A DNA stretch of 64,000 nucleotides from Micromonospora cathayae (GTDB taxonomy: Bacteria; Actinomycetota; Actinomycetes; Mycobacteriales; Micromonosporaceae), in contig NZ_CP118615.1 in assembly GCF_028993575.1 (NCBI RefSeq), forward strand, positions 1,302,001-1,366,000, given 5' to 3'. A model generated the notes under the pieces. That model was not told the DNA's origin, did not search any database, and saw only the letters and a program-made list of their open reading frames with translations. Made by a program: the position numbers and the translations under genes. Positions 16,984-25,107 of this stretch are shown here, in pieces; position 1 is the first letter of the stretch; every line of letters starts with the position of its first letter.

Positions 16984-18300
16984 TCACGACATCTCGGACA
17001 GCGGTACCGCGAAGACCACCCGCTTGTCGATCACCACGTCGGTGTACGGGTCGGCGTAGTGCTCGGTGGCCGTCCAGATCTTGCCGGGTCCCATTCCGGA
17101 GCCGGTGCCGCTGTGCTCGTGGTAGAGGTCCTCAGGGCCGATCGCCCAGCTCCACCGGTCCATCGTGACGTCCTTCTGGCCGCTGTACATGAAGCTGTGC
17201 TTCTCCGCCGAGGAGCGGCCCAGGTAGTACGTGCCGTCCCAGGTCTGCACCCCCTGCACGTTGGACTTCGGGCTGGTCACCGCGTCGGTCGGGACGGCCT
17301 GGCCTCCGGTCAGCACGAGTTGCCGGGTCGAGGCGTCCACCGGGTAGCGGACCACCCGGCCACCGGCCACGTTCAGGTTCGCGGTGTCGACGCCGCTGAG
17401 GTACTCACCGACCACCAGGGTGTCCGGGGTGGTGCTGCGGTCCAGGGTCAGCGACGAGAAGCACAGCGACGAGGTGGCCGGTACGCAGCTCGTCTGGATG
17501 TTGGCCTGCCGGTACGTGCCGATCTGCGGCAGCACGTACGAGTAGCCGTAGCCCTTGTACACACCGTTGTGCAGGCCGACCTTGTCCCCGTTGGCGGCGT
17601 CCACCCAGAGGAACTTCCGCATGTCGAAGACCCGGATGCCGTCCTCGGTGTCGGTGACGTACAGGTAGTTGCCCAGCCAGGCGATGCCCCCGGCGTGGAT
17701 GCCGACCGCCTTGTAGTTCGGGGTGCTGGTCTTCGTCGGTTCGACCAGCAGCACGTGCCGGTACTCGCCGGTGGCCCGGTTCACCACCGAGATCCGGGCC
17801 CCCTTGTCGTACGAGGTGCCGGCGTTGGTGGCGGAGTAGTGCCAGGCCACCACCATCACCTGGTGGTCACCCCACAGGTGGTCGTCGTCGGCGTCGGACG
17901 AGCCGGTGACGCCCTGCGGCAGCCAGTGTCTGGTCGTACTGTCCTCGGTGTTCCAGCAGAAGCGGTCGGAGGAGCTGATGATGTCCTCCGGGGCGAGCGG
18001 GATGTCGGTGCGGGCGTAGTACTCCGGCTGGGCGGCGAGCTGGCTGCTGTTGCAGGAGTTGGTCTGCCGGTTGGCGGTCTCCAGCACGGTGGCGACGTTG
18101 TCCGCGCCGATCGTGCTGGCCAACGCGTTGGCGTAGCTGGTCAGGCTGAAATCCGGGGTGAGCGTGAACGCGGCGGCGTCCCGGATGGTGACCTGGGTCA
18201 GCCGCGGATCGTCGGCGGCGACGGCCGGGCCGGGCAGTGCCGCCGGGGCGGCGACGGCCACCAGCAGACCGAGGGCGAGGACTTTCAGTCGAGGACGCAT
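16984..18300 (-). CDS. secreted protein of unknown function, propeller-like repeats
   Basis: 438 residues with a clear Sec signal peptide (MRPRLKVLALGLLVAVAAPAALPGPAVA, cleavage near residue 28) and no later membrane segment. The mature protein contains spaced beta-rich words (GGIAWLGNYLYVTDTEDGIRVFDMRKF, DTLVVGEYLSG, VQGVQTWDGTYYLGRS) suggesting a beta-propeller or lectin-like fold. Paired Cys are present. I recognise no named family and see no catalytic signature. It is transcribed alone, divergent from the NfeD gene. Confidence 0.75.
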   Translation of the reverse strand: MRPRLKVLALGLLVAVAAPAALPGPAVAADDPRLTQVTIRDAAAFTLTPDFSLTSYANALASTIGADNVATVLETANRQTNSCNSSQLAAQPEYYARTDIPLAPEDIISSSDRFCWNTEDSTTRHWLPQGVTGSSDADDDHLWGDHQVMVVAWHYSATNAGTSYDKGARISVVNRATGEYRHVLLVEPTKTSTPNYKAVGIHAGGIAWLGNYLYVTDTEDGIRVFDMRKFLWVDAANGDKVGLHNGVYKGYGYSYVLPQIGTYRQANIQTSCVPATSSLCFSSLTLDRSTTPDTLVVGEYLSGVDTANLNVAGGRVVRYPVDASTRQLVLTGGQAVPTDAVTSPKSNVQGVQTWDGTYYLGRSSAEKHSFMYSGQKDVTMDRWSWAIGPEDLYHEHSGTGSGMGPGKIWTATEHYADPYTDVVIDKRVVFAVPLSEMS

Positions 18301-18385
18301 AGATCATGATTATTGCGGCTCGACGGGGACTCGTGTGTCCGGCCGGTCACCCGGTGGGGTTGCCCCTGGTGGCTAGCGTGCGGGT

Positions 18386-18898
18386 GTGGCCACCGGAACG
18401 CTGATCTTCCTCATCATCGGTGCGGCCGGCGTCGCGGTCCTCGCGGTCGCCCTGCTCGGCGGGGAGTTGCTGCACCTCGGCCAGCCGGGCGTCGACGGGC
18501 CGGTCTCGGTGGAGGCGGTCGCCGGGTTCGCCGGGGCGTTCGGCTTCGGTGGGGCGATCGCCAACGAGTTGCTCGGTGCCGGTACCCCCGCCCTGGTCGC
18601 CGGGGCGGTCACCGCGGGCGCGGGCGCGGCCGTCCCCACCGCCTGGTTCGCGGCCCGGCTGAGCCGAGCCGCCCGGAACATGCGTACCGACCCGACGCCC
18701 ACCCGGGACCACCTGGTCGGCGCGCTGGGCCTGGTGGTCACCCCGATCCCCGCCACCGGTTACGGCGAGGTGCGGGTACGCCTCGCCGGGCAGCCGGTGA
18801 AGCTCAACGCCCGCGCCGACCGCCCGCTGCCGGTCGGCACCCAGGTCTTCGTGGTGGAAGCACTCAGCGAGACCAGCGTGCACGTCGAGACGTACTGA
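18386..18898 (+). CDS. NfeD-like membrane protein
   Basis: 170 residues from GTG 18386. Hydrophobic segments at about 5-25, 45-65 and 70-92 are followed by a C-terminal beta-barrel (OB-type) domain (LVGALGLVVTPIPATGYGEVRVRLAGQPVKLNARAD, PVGTQVFVVEAL), the architecture of NfeD proteins that partner flotillins in membrane microdomains. Flotillin follows after 28 bp, a classic NfeD-flotillin pairing. Divergent from the secreted protein gene. Confidence 0.82.
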   Translation: MATGTLIFLIIGAAGVAVLAVALLGGELLHLGQPGVDGPVSVEAVAGFAGAFGFGGAIANELLGAGTPALVAGAVTAGAGAAVPTAWFAARLSRAARNMRTDPTPTRDHLVGALGLVVTPIPATGYGEVRVRLAGQPVKLNARADRPLPVGTQVFVVEALSETSVHVETY

Positions 18899-18926
18899 AC
18901 CTTCCCGTAGAGAGACGGACCCCCAC

Positions 18927-20438
18927 ATGCCCCTCCTCATCGCCATCGGCGGCGCGGTACTGCTCCTTCTCGTCCTGGTCATGTTCGTGCTGTCCAGGAT
19001 CAAGGTGGCCGGGCCGAACGAGGCGTTCATCGTCACCGGCCGCAAGGGCCGCACCACCCAGACCGCCGACGGCGGCCGGTCCACCGACAACTCCGGCCAG
19101 AAGGTCGTCCTGGGCGCGTCGGTGTTCGTGCTGCCGGTGGTGCAGAAGCTCCAGTCGCTGGACCTGTCCAGCCGACGGATCGACGTCGGCATCAAGGGCG
19201 CGGTCAGCAAGCAGGGCATCCGCGCCGACCTGCACGGCGTGGCCATCGTCAAGGTGGGCGGCACCGAGGACGCCATCCGGGCCGCCGCACAACGCTTCCT
19301 GCACCAGCAGGACGAGATCGAGGACTTCACCCGGGAGGTGCTGGCCGGCGCGCTGCGGTCGATCGTCGGCCGGCTCACCGTCGAGGAGGTGATCCGGGAC
19401 CGGGCGGCCTTCGCCAGCGCGGTCGCCGAGGAGGCCGAGCACTCGATGACCAACCAGGGTCTGGTGCTGGACACCTTCCAGCTCCAGGACATCCTCGCCG
19501 AGGGTTCGTACCTCCAGGACCTGGGTCGGCCGGAGGCGGCCCGGGTACTCAAGGACGCGGCCATCGCCGAGGCGCGGGCCCGGCAGCAGGCCGAGCAGGA
19601 GCGGCTGCTCGCCGAGGAGGCCATCGCCGAAGCCAACCGGAACCTGTCGCTGAAGCAGGCCGCCATCCAGGCCGAGATCGACGCGGCGAAGGCGAAGTCG
19701 GCGGCGGCCGGTCCGCTCGCACAGGCCGAACGGGACCAGGCGATCCTCTCCGAGCAGCAGAAGGTGGCCGAGCGCAACGCCGAACTGAAGCAGCGGCAGC
19801 TGGACACCGAGGTCCGCAAGCCGGCCGACGCGGCCCGGTACAAGGTCGAGCAGGAGGCCGAGGCGGCCCGCAACGCGGCCGTGCTGGAAGCGGACGCGCG
19901 CCGGCAGGCCACCATCGCCGCCGCCCAGGCCGCCGCCGAGCAGGCCCGGCTGACCGGTGAGGGCGAGCGGGCCCGCCGGGCGGCGCTGGCCGAGGCGAAC
20001 GCGATCGAGGGCGCCAAGGAGGGTGAGGCCGAGCAGCGGCGGCGGTCGGCGATCGCCGAGGCGGTCGAGCGGGAGGGCCGGGCGGAGGCCGAGGCGATCC
20101 TGGCCAAGGGGCAGGCCGAGGCGGAGGCGATGGCCCGCAAGGCCGAGGCGTTCGCCGCGTACGGTGAGGCCGCCGTGCTGGACCTGCTGGTCCGGGTGCT
20201 CCCGCAGGTCGTCGAGGCGGCCAGCGCCCCGATCGGTGCGATCGACAAGATGACCGTGATCTCCACCGACGGCGCGTCGTCGCTGACGAAGTCGGTCGCC
20301 GGGAACGTGGCCCAGGGCCTCCAATTGGGTTCCGACCTGACCGGCATCGACCTGGCGGGTCTGCTGGCGAAGCTCGGCTCGGCGTCGTCCGTGAACGGCA
20401 CGGCTCCCGTCGAGTCCACGGCGGTCGAGACGCGGTAA
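18927..20438 (+). CDS. flotillin family SPFH protein
   Basis: 503 residues. An N-terminal hydrophobic hairpin (PLLIAIGGAVLLLLVLVMFVLSRI) anchors the protein. A band-7/SPFH domain at about 30-200 follows (IKVAGPNEAFIVTGRKGR, GASVFVLPVVQKLQSLDLSSRRIDV, FLHQQDEIEDFTREVLAGALRSIVGRLTVEEVIRDR). The flotillin part, about 200-430, is a long Ala/Glu-rich coiled coil (EAEAARNAAVLEADARRQATIAAAQ). Such proteins form membrane scaffolds. A ribosome site (AGAGAGACGG) precedes the ATG. It is convergent with the signalling cluster at 20556-26709. Confidence 0.92.
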   Translation: MPLLIAIGGAVLLLLVLVMFVLSRIKVAGPNEAFIVTGRKGRTTQTADGGRSTDNSGQKVVLGASVFVLPVVQKLQSLDLSSRRIDVGIKGAVSKQGIRADLHGVAIVKVGGTEDAIRAAAQRFLHQQDEIEDFTREVLAGALRSIVGRLTVEEVIRDRAAFASAVAEEAEHSMTNQGLVLDTFQLQDILAEGSYLQDLGRPEAARVLKDAAIAEARARQQAEQERLLAEEAIAEANRNLSLKQAAIQAEIDAAKAKSAAAGPLAQAERDQAILSEQQKVAERNAELKQRQLDTEVRKPADAARYKVEQEAEAARNAAVLEADARRQATIAAAQAAAEQARLTGEGERARRAALAEANAIEGAKEGEAEQRRRSAIAEAVEREGRAEAEAILAKGQAEAEAMARKAEAFAAYGEAAVLDLLVRVLPQVVEAASAPIGAIDKMTVISTDGASSLTKSVAGNVAQGLQLGSDLTGIDLAGLLAKLGSASSVNGTAPVESTAVETR

Positions 20439-20490
20439 CCGGCCGCCGGGACACGACAGCTGACCGCCGGGACGCGGTCGTGACCGGCCG

Positions 20491-20531
20491 CCGGGATCGG
20501 CACCGTCCGTCGTGGTCGGTGCCGATCCCGG
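20491..20531. terminator. hairpin between flotillin and DUF4407 genes
   Basis: Perfect 14-bp arms (CCGGGATCGGCACC and its complement) with a 13-nt loop, in the 117-bp gap between two convergent operons. Probably bidirectional. Confidence 0.75.
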
Positions 20532-20555
20532 GCCGCCGCGGTCAGGACGGGCGGC

Positions 20556-21968
20556 TCACAGTACCGAGCGTCCGTTGAGCCCGCCGGTACCGTTCGCTCC
20601 GGCGGGCGACCGGCTCGGCGCCGTCCCGGAGCGACTCTCCGGACCCGGATCACGGAGCAGCTTGGCGGCGAGGTCGTTCACGGCCACGTCACGTCGGGCC
20701 CGCAGCGACACCTGGTGTTCCTGGAGTCTCAGCTCGTGCTCCGCGCGCCGCATCCGCGCCTGGTTGTCGATGTCGTCCCGGTCGGCGGAGTACCGGTCGG
20801 CGATCCGACGCTCGTCGGTGCTGGTCTCGTCGACGAAGATCCGCTCGGTGCTCTCACTGCGCACGCGGTACAGGCGGTCGTATCCGCTGGTGCCGCCGAA
20901 GAACTTCGCCATCATCGGCAGGCAGTCGACCGCGATGAAGAAGAGCCGGATCGCCCAGGTGCTCGCGAACAGCGCCGGATTGCTGCCGGTCAGCTCGTGC
21001 AGGGCGGCCAGCCGTTCGAGGAAACCGATCGGTCCTTGATGACTGCGTTCCTCCTCGACCCGTTCGGCGATCTTCCGGTCCCGGTCCTGTTCGAAGTTCG
21101 CCACCGCGGTAGAGAGCTGTTGTTCCAGGACGACGATCCGTCCCCGTAGCTCGGAGTGCTTCCGGCCGTTCTCCTCGATGGGGTGGCTGCGGGCGAAGGC
21201 CTCGGCTTCGGCGGTGCGCTGACGGCAGCGCGGGCCGTTCCCCGACCGCCCGGTGAAGCCGGTACCGCCGCCGCCCGTGCACTCCCGGGCGGCTTTCTCC
21301 CGAAGTCCGTTGAGCGCGGTGGTGTCCTTGTCGACGGTCTTCTGGAGCGCCGCCGCCTCGGTACGCGTACCGGCCAGTTCCCGCCGGATCGCGGCCGGGG
21401 TGGTCTCGAACGACAGCAGGTACTGCCGACAGTCCTGGCTGGCCGAGGTGTCCTCGGCGGTGGCGGTCTTCTCCCCGTTGCAGGACAGCAGACTGGTCCG
21501 CAACGTGTCGAGCTGCCCGCTGCGTTCCTCCCTGATGTGCTGTTCGATGGCGGTCTCGAAGATCCGCATGACCAGCGGCTCGGCGATCACGACGCCGAAC
21601 ATCACCGCCAGGGCCAGCCGGGCCAGCAGGGGACCGACCCGGCGGACGCCACCCGCCATGCTGGTGACCAGTTGCCGGTCGAAGTTGATGATGAACAGGA
21701 ACCAGAGCAGGGCGGGGAACAGGTGCCAGGCGGACACCCGGCCGAGAACCTGGTTGACGGCGACCCACATGGAGAACGCGGCGAGCAACGCGGTACCGAG
21801 GATCACCCCGCCCAGCGAGGTGTGCCGGGCCCGCTCGTGCCACACCCTGCGGAGCAGCGTCTCGTCCACCCCGGCCACTCCGCGGAGCAGTCGCGGCAGG
21901 TCGACGCCACGACGCCACGTCCCGCTCCGCTCGTCCCGCCGGGCGGGCTCCGGTCCACGATCAGTCAA
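20556..21968 (-). CDS. DUF4407 family membrane protein
   Basis: 470 residues. Three membrane segments at about 50-70, 80-97 and 111-135 precede a long periplasmic or coiled-coil region (about 140-320, with RRELAGTRTEAAALQKTVDKDTTALN and SELRGRIVVLEQQLSTAVANFEQDRDRKIAERVEEE). A fourth helix lies at 332-354 (FASTWAIRLFFIAVDCLPMMAKFF), followed by a charged tail. NFDRQLVTSM and EPLVMRIFE are characteristic of DUF4407, a family of unknown function. It is the last gene of the leftward cluster and overlaps the upstream gene by 8 bp, so it is probably translationally coupled. Confidence 0.82.
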   Translation of the reverse strand: MTDRGPEPARRDERSGTWRRGVDLPRLLRGVAGVDETLLRRVWHERARHTSLGGVILGTALLAAFSMWVAVNQVLGRVSAWHLFPALLWFLFIINFDRQLVTSMAGGVRRVGPLLARLALAVMFGVVIAEPLVMRIFETAIEQHIREERSGQLDTLRTSLLSCNGEKTATAEDTSASQDCRQYLLSFETTPAAIRRELAGTRTEAAALQKTVDKDTTALNGLREKAARECTGGGGTGFTGRSGNGPRCRQRTAEAEAFARSHPIEENGRKHSELRGRIVVLEQQLSTAVANFEQDRDRKIAERVEEERSHQGPIGFLERLAALHELTGSNPALFASTWAIRLFFIAVDCLPMMAKFFGGTSGYDRLYRVRSESTERIFVDETSTDERRIADRYSADRDDIDNQARMRRAEHELRLQEHQVSLRARRDVAVNDLAAKLLRDPGPESRSGTAPSRSPAGANGTGGLNGRSVL

Positions 21969-22944
21969 TGTCGGCCTCGTTCGGGATGAAGTCCGGCCGG
22001 GTGTCGTCGCCGTTCCTGCGGGCTCCGGGCCCGTGCGGAAGTGCGGTCGACGCCTCGACGGTCAGGGCCGGGTTGTTCTCGGTCGCGGAGCTGCGGCCGA
22101 CCAGCTCTTCCACCAGTCGGACCGGATCGAAGTCGGCCCGGTCCAGGAAGCCGCGGGCGACCATGTCCTGCACCACGGCTCCGACCAGTCGTCGGCGTTC
22201 CGCCTCGGTGTCGTGCATCCGCTCGGCGACCTGGCCCACGTTGATCTCGTTGCGGCTGATCCCCAGGGCGTCGGCGTAGGTGGGCCCTGCGGACAGCAGC
22301 GTGGCGTACCGGTCGATCTCCTCGTTCTGCCAGGCCACGTCGAGTCGGCCGACCTCCTGGTCCCACTTCTTGTCCCGGACCCGGCGACGCTGGGCGCGCA
22401 GGTCGGCCGAGGGGTGCACCACCACGGAGCTGAGTGCGACGTCCATGCCCGGCACCACCGGCGGCACGAGGTGACAGTAGGCGGTGATTCGGGCGTCCAC
22501 CTGGCGCCGGACGTCGTTGATGTCCTCGATCCGGAACTGGAGGCCCAGGTTCTTCAGTTCGCGGTCCTGCCACAGATAGGTGGTCAGCAGGGTGACGAGG
22601 TCGTTCAGTCCGGCCTCGGCGACCGCCTCCGGGGTGAGGACCTGACACCGGAAGTTGACGACCACCGTGAACTCGTCCGCCGCGCTGGCCGACGGGATGG
22701 CCAGGACGCACTGCAGGTTGGCCGCGCGTCGTTGCACCACGCTGACCGCGACCGCGTCGACCACGGTCTCGTCGCTGTGGTCGACGTGGCGGTCACCGTA
22801 GAGTCGGTGTTGTCCGTTGACCTTGAACACGTAGACCGCGCCGGGCGGCAACGAGGGCAGGTCGGTGACGAGTCGCCGGCGGGTGCCGATCAGGCGACGC
22901 AGCACCGGCGGCAGGTTCTTCTCCGTCAGTACGGGATAGGGCAT
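21961..22944 (-). CDS. SPFH/band-7-like cytosolic protein in the signalling cluster
   Basis: 327 residues with no membrane segment. Residues about 65-200 read like an SPFH domain: alternating strands (VVDAVAVSVV, EFTVVVNFRCQVLTPEAV), a helix (LNDLVTLLTTYLWQDREL) and then an Arg/Lys/Glu-rich exit (VVVHPSADLRAQRRRVRDKKWDQEVGR). I infer the fold by eye; no family name is certain. The C-terminal third is hydrophilic. It lies between the NTPase (36-bp gap) and DUF4407 (8-bp overlap) and may scaffold the complex at the membrane. Confidence 0.6.
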   Translation of the reverse strand: MPYPVLTEKNLPPVLRRLIGTRRRLVTDLPSLPPGAVYVFKVNGQHRLYGDRHVDHSDETVVDAVAVSVVQRRAANLQCVLAIPSASAADEFTVVVNFRCQVLTPEAVAEAGLNDLVTLLTTYLWQDRELKNLGLQFRIEDINDVRRQVDARITAYCHLVPPVVPGMDVALSSVVVHPSADLRAQRRRVRDKKWDQEVGRLDVAWQNEEIDRYATLLSAGPTYADALGISRNEINVGQVAERMHDTEAERRRLVGAVVQDMVARGFLDRADFDPVRLVEELVGRSSATENNPALTVEASTALPHGPGARRNGDDTRPDFIPNEADID

Positions 22945-22980
22945 GGGGTCCTTCTCTCAAGGGTGTCGCGGGACGGCCCG

Positions 22981-25107
22981 TCAACGCAGGACGGTGCGGG
23001 GCGTCCCGCCGGCGAGCGCCGCGAGCAACGCGGCGATCACCGGTCGGGTCTGCACGGGGTCACCCGGGGCACGCAGTGCCTGCGCCAGTTCCCGGCACAG
23101 ACGCACGCACTCCGCCTCGGTCAGTTGCCGACGTAGCACGGCACCCAGCTCCCGTACCGCGTACTCGGCTTCCTCGTGTCCGGCAAGGCTTTCCAGGGTC
23201 AGCTTCAACGCGTCGATGGCGCCCGACCGGTGGGGCAGGCTGCGCAGCGCCTCGGCCCAGAGGATGCCGAGCGGCTCGGTCGCCGCCGGCTGCTGCCGCA
23301 GCAAATGGGCCACCACCGGACGGGTGTGTTCGAGATGCTCCACCGAGAGCACCTCGATGACCGCTTCGGTGGCGAACCCCGCTATCCGGGGCTCCGGGGC
23401 CTGAGCGAGGGTGCGGCGTAGTCGGTGCATCAGGCGCTTGAGCAGTCGCGTCGCCGCCTGCGGGTCGGCCGCCGCAGTACAGAACAGCAGGCCCAGCGAG
23501 CGGACGGCCAGCTCACGGATCGGTTTGCCCCGGGTGGACAGGTGCCAGAGCCAGGGCTCCGCCTCGGTCGGGTAGCGGATACCGAGTGGCCCGCCGAGCG
23601 CGGTGGCGGCGGTCACCGCCGGGCCCTGCCCGGCACCGTCGGCCCAGCTCAGCGCCACCTGTAGGGCGGTCGGTGCCAACGCGTCGTCGGCGGCCATGCA
23701 GGACAGGACCGACGTCGCGGTGAACCGTTCGCCCGCCCGGCCCTTCGCCCAGCCGACGAGCATGTCCCGCACCAGCGGGGCGGCGTCGCGGTTCCGGGCC
23801 AGCAGGGCCATCCCGAGGCCCAGTTGCAGGCGTACCTCGGTGTCGCCGGACGCGGCCAGTTCGTCGATCCAGATCCGTAGCGGACGCCAGAGCCGGTAGC
23901 CGCACTCGTAGAGTTCGTGCAGCACGTGCTCGCGCATGCCGTCGGCGACGAACCCGACCCGCCGTTCGGCCCAACCAAAGTCGTCGACGCGGTCGGCGCT
24001 GGTCCGGCGGGTCACCAGCCCACCGTCCCGGTAGAGGTTGCGCCGTTCCTGCAACGGCCCGGCGGTGGTCGCCCCCGGTGGGGCCGGAGATGCCACGCCG
24101 GCGGAGAGAGCGAGTTCCTCCGCGCGGTCGATCTCACGCAGCCGGGCGTACACCTCCTCGAACCTGCGCTCGGGAAGTTCGTGGGCGAAGGCCAGCGCCG
24201 CGACCCGTAGCAGTTCCTGCCAGGAGTTGTCTTCCGTGAACCACTTCGCCACCCGGTTCCGCTCGGTGTGCTCCGCTACGGCCAGCGCGATCTCCACGCC
24301 CTGGGGCAGCCGATCCAGCAGGCCGACCACCTCGCCGGGCAGGCGGAGTTCGGCGACCCGCTGGCGGACCCGGTCGACCGCTGCGGCGTCGATCGGTCGA
24401 CCGAGCCGCAGGTAGGTGTCGAGGATCGCCCCCGCCTTCGGCGGGCTCCACGGGACGGCTCGTTGTTCCAGGTCACCCCGGCACAGGGTCCGCTGGTTCA
24501 CGGTGCACACCAGGAAGGCACCCCGGTCGGTCAGCCGGTCACCGAGCCGGGCCGCGTCGAACGCCTGCACCGCAGCGTCCCGCTTCTCGCCGAGCCAGTC
24601 GAGGACCAGGTAGCCGCGCCCCCGGACGAAGTCGTACTCGCTGAGTTGGGCCAGGGTCATCGCCGGGGAAAGACCGGTGATCCGGCCCTCGGCACCGATC
24701 CGTTCGCGCAGCAGGGCCAGGGCACCGGTACGGCGGCCGACCCCCGGGTCCCCCGTGAGGAAGACGAGTCGCTCCCGGTCGAGCAGTCCGGCCGCCTGGG
24801 GGTACCCGTCCGGCGGTGCGAAGTACCGCAGCGCGTGGTCGACCTCGGCCTCCGGGATCCGGCCCACCGAGACGTGGCTCACCGCCGCGCCACCGGAGAT
24901 GCCGAAGGTGGCCTGGCCGGCGTGCACCTGCCCGTAGAACTGGTTGATGACCCGCGCTTCGCGCCGTTGCTCCTGAGCGCCGGGGGTGTCCGGGTCGGGC
25001 TGTGGGGCGGACGACGCTCCAGCGGCGTCGGCCTGCTCGCCCGGCTCCGGTGGCTCGGGTGTTGTCGGATCGGTACGCGGTGCGTCCGTGGCTTCCGGAT
25101 CAGCCAC
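22981..25107 (-). CDS. STAND-like NTPase with helical-repeat C-terminus
   Basis: 708 residues from GTG 25107. The N-terminal 50 residues are Pro/Glu-rich. Residues 54-73 form a motif (INQFYGQVHAGQATFGISGG) shared with the C-terminus of the upstream protein. A P-loop follows at 119-127 (GDPGVGRRT); the usual Lys is Arg. A Walker B-like strand (RGYLVLDWLGE) lies near 165-173, then a winged-helix-like part. The C-terminal 350 residues are helical and HEAT-like (EVRLQLGLGMALLARN, WLWHLSTRGKPIRELAVRSLGLL). This is the architecture of STAND/NLR-like signalling ATPases in bacterial conflict and signalling systems. It overlaps the cyclase-like gene by 8 bp. Confidence 0.7.
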   Translation of the reverse strand: MADPEATDAPRTDPTTPEPPEPGEQADAAGASSAPQPDPDTPGAQEQRREARVINQFYGQVHAGQATFGISGGAAVSHVSVGRIPEAEVDHALRYFAPPDGYPQAAGLLDRERLVFLTGDPGVGRRTGALALLRERIGAEGRITGLSPAMTLAQLSEYDFVRGRGYLVLDWLGEKRDAAVQAFDAARLGDRLTDRGAFLVCTVNQRTLCRGDLEQRAVPWSPPKAGAILDTYLRLGRPIDAAAVDRVRQRVAELRLPGEVVGLLDRLPQGVEIALAVAEHTERNRVAKWFTEDNSWQELLRVAALAFAHELPERRFEEVYARLREIDRAEELALSAGVASPAPPGATTAGPLQERRNLYRDGGLVTRRTSADRVDDFGWAERRVGFVADGMREHVLHELYECGYRLWRPLRIWIDELAASGDTEVRLQLGLGMALLARNRDAAPLVRDMLVGWAKGRAGERFTATSVLSCMAADDALAPTALQVALSWADGAGQGPAVTAATALGGPLGIRYPTEAEPWLWHLSTRGKPIRELAVRSLGLLFCTAAADPQAATRLLKRLMHRLRRTLAQAPEPRIAGFATEAVIEVLSVEHLEHTRPVVAHLLRQQPAATEPLGILWAEALRSLPHRSGAIDALKLTLESLAGHEEAEYAVRELGAVLRRQLTEAECVRLCRELAQALRAPGDPVQTRPVIAALLAALAGGTPRTVLR
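24889..24948 (-). other. N-terminal shared motif of the STAND protein
   Basis: Encodes residues 54-73 of the NTPase. Twelve of 20 positions are identical to residues 240-259 of the cyclase-like protein. The conserved frame is N-x-F-x-G-x-V-x-A-x-x-A-T-F-G-x-S-G-G. The layout is one motif copy at an effector C-terminus and one at the N-terminus of the adjacent NLR-like protein, as described for bacterial amyloid signalling sequences. Confidence 0.6.
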
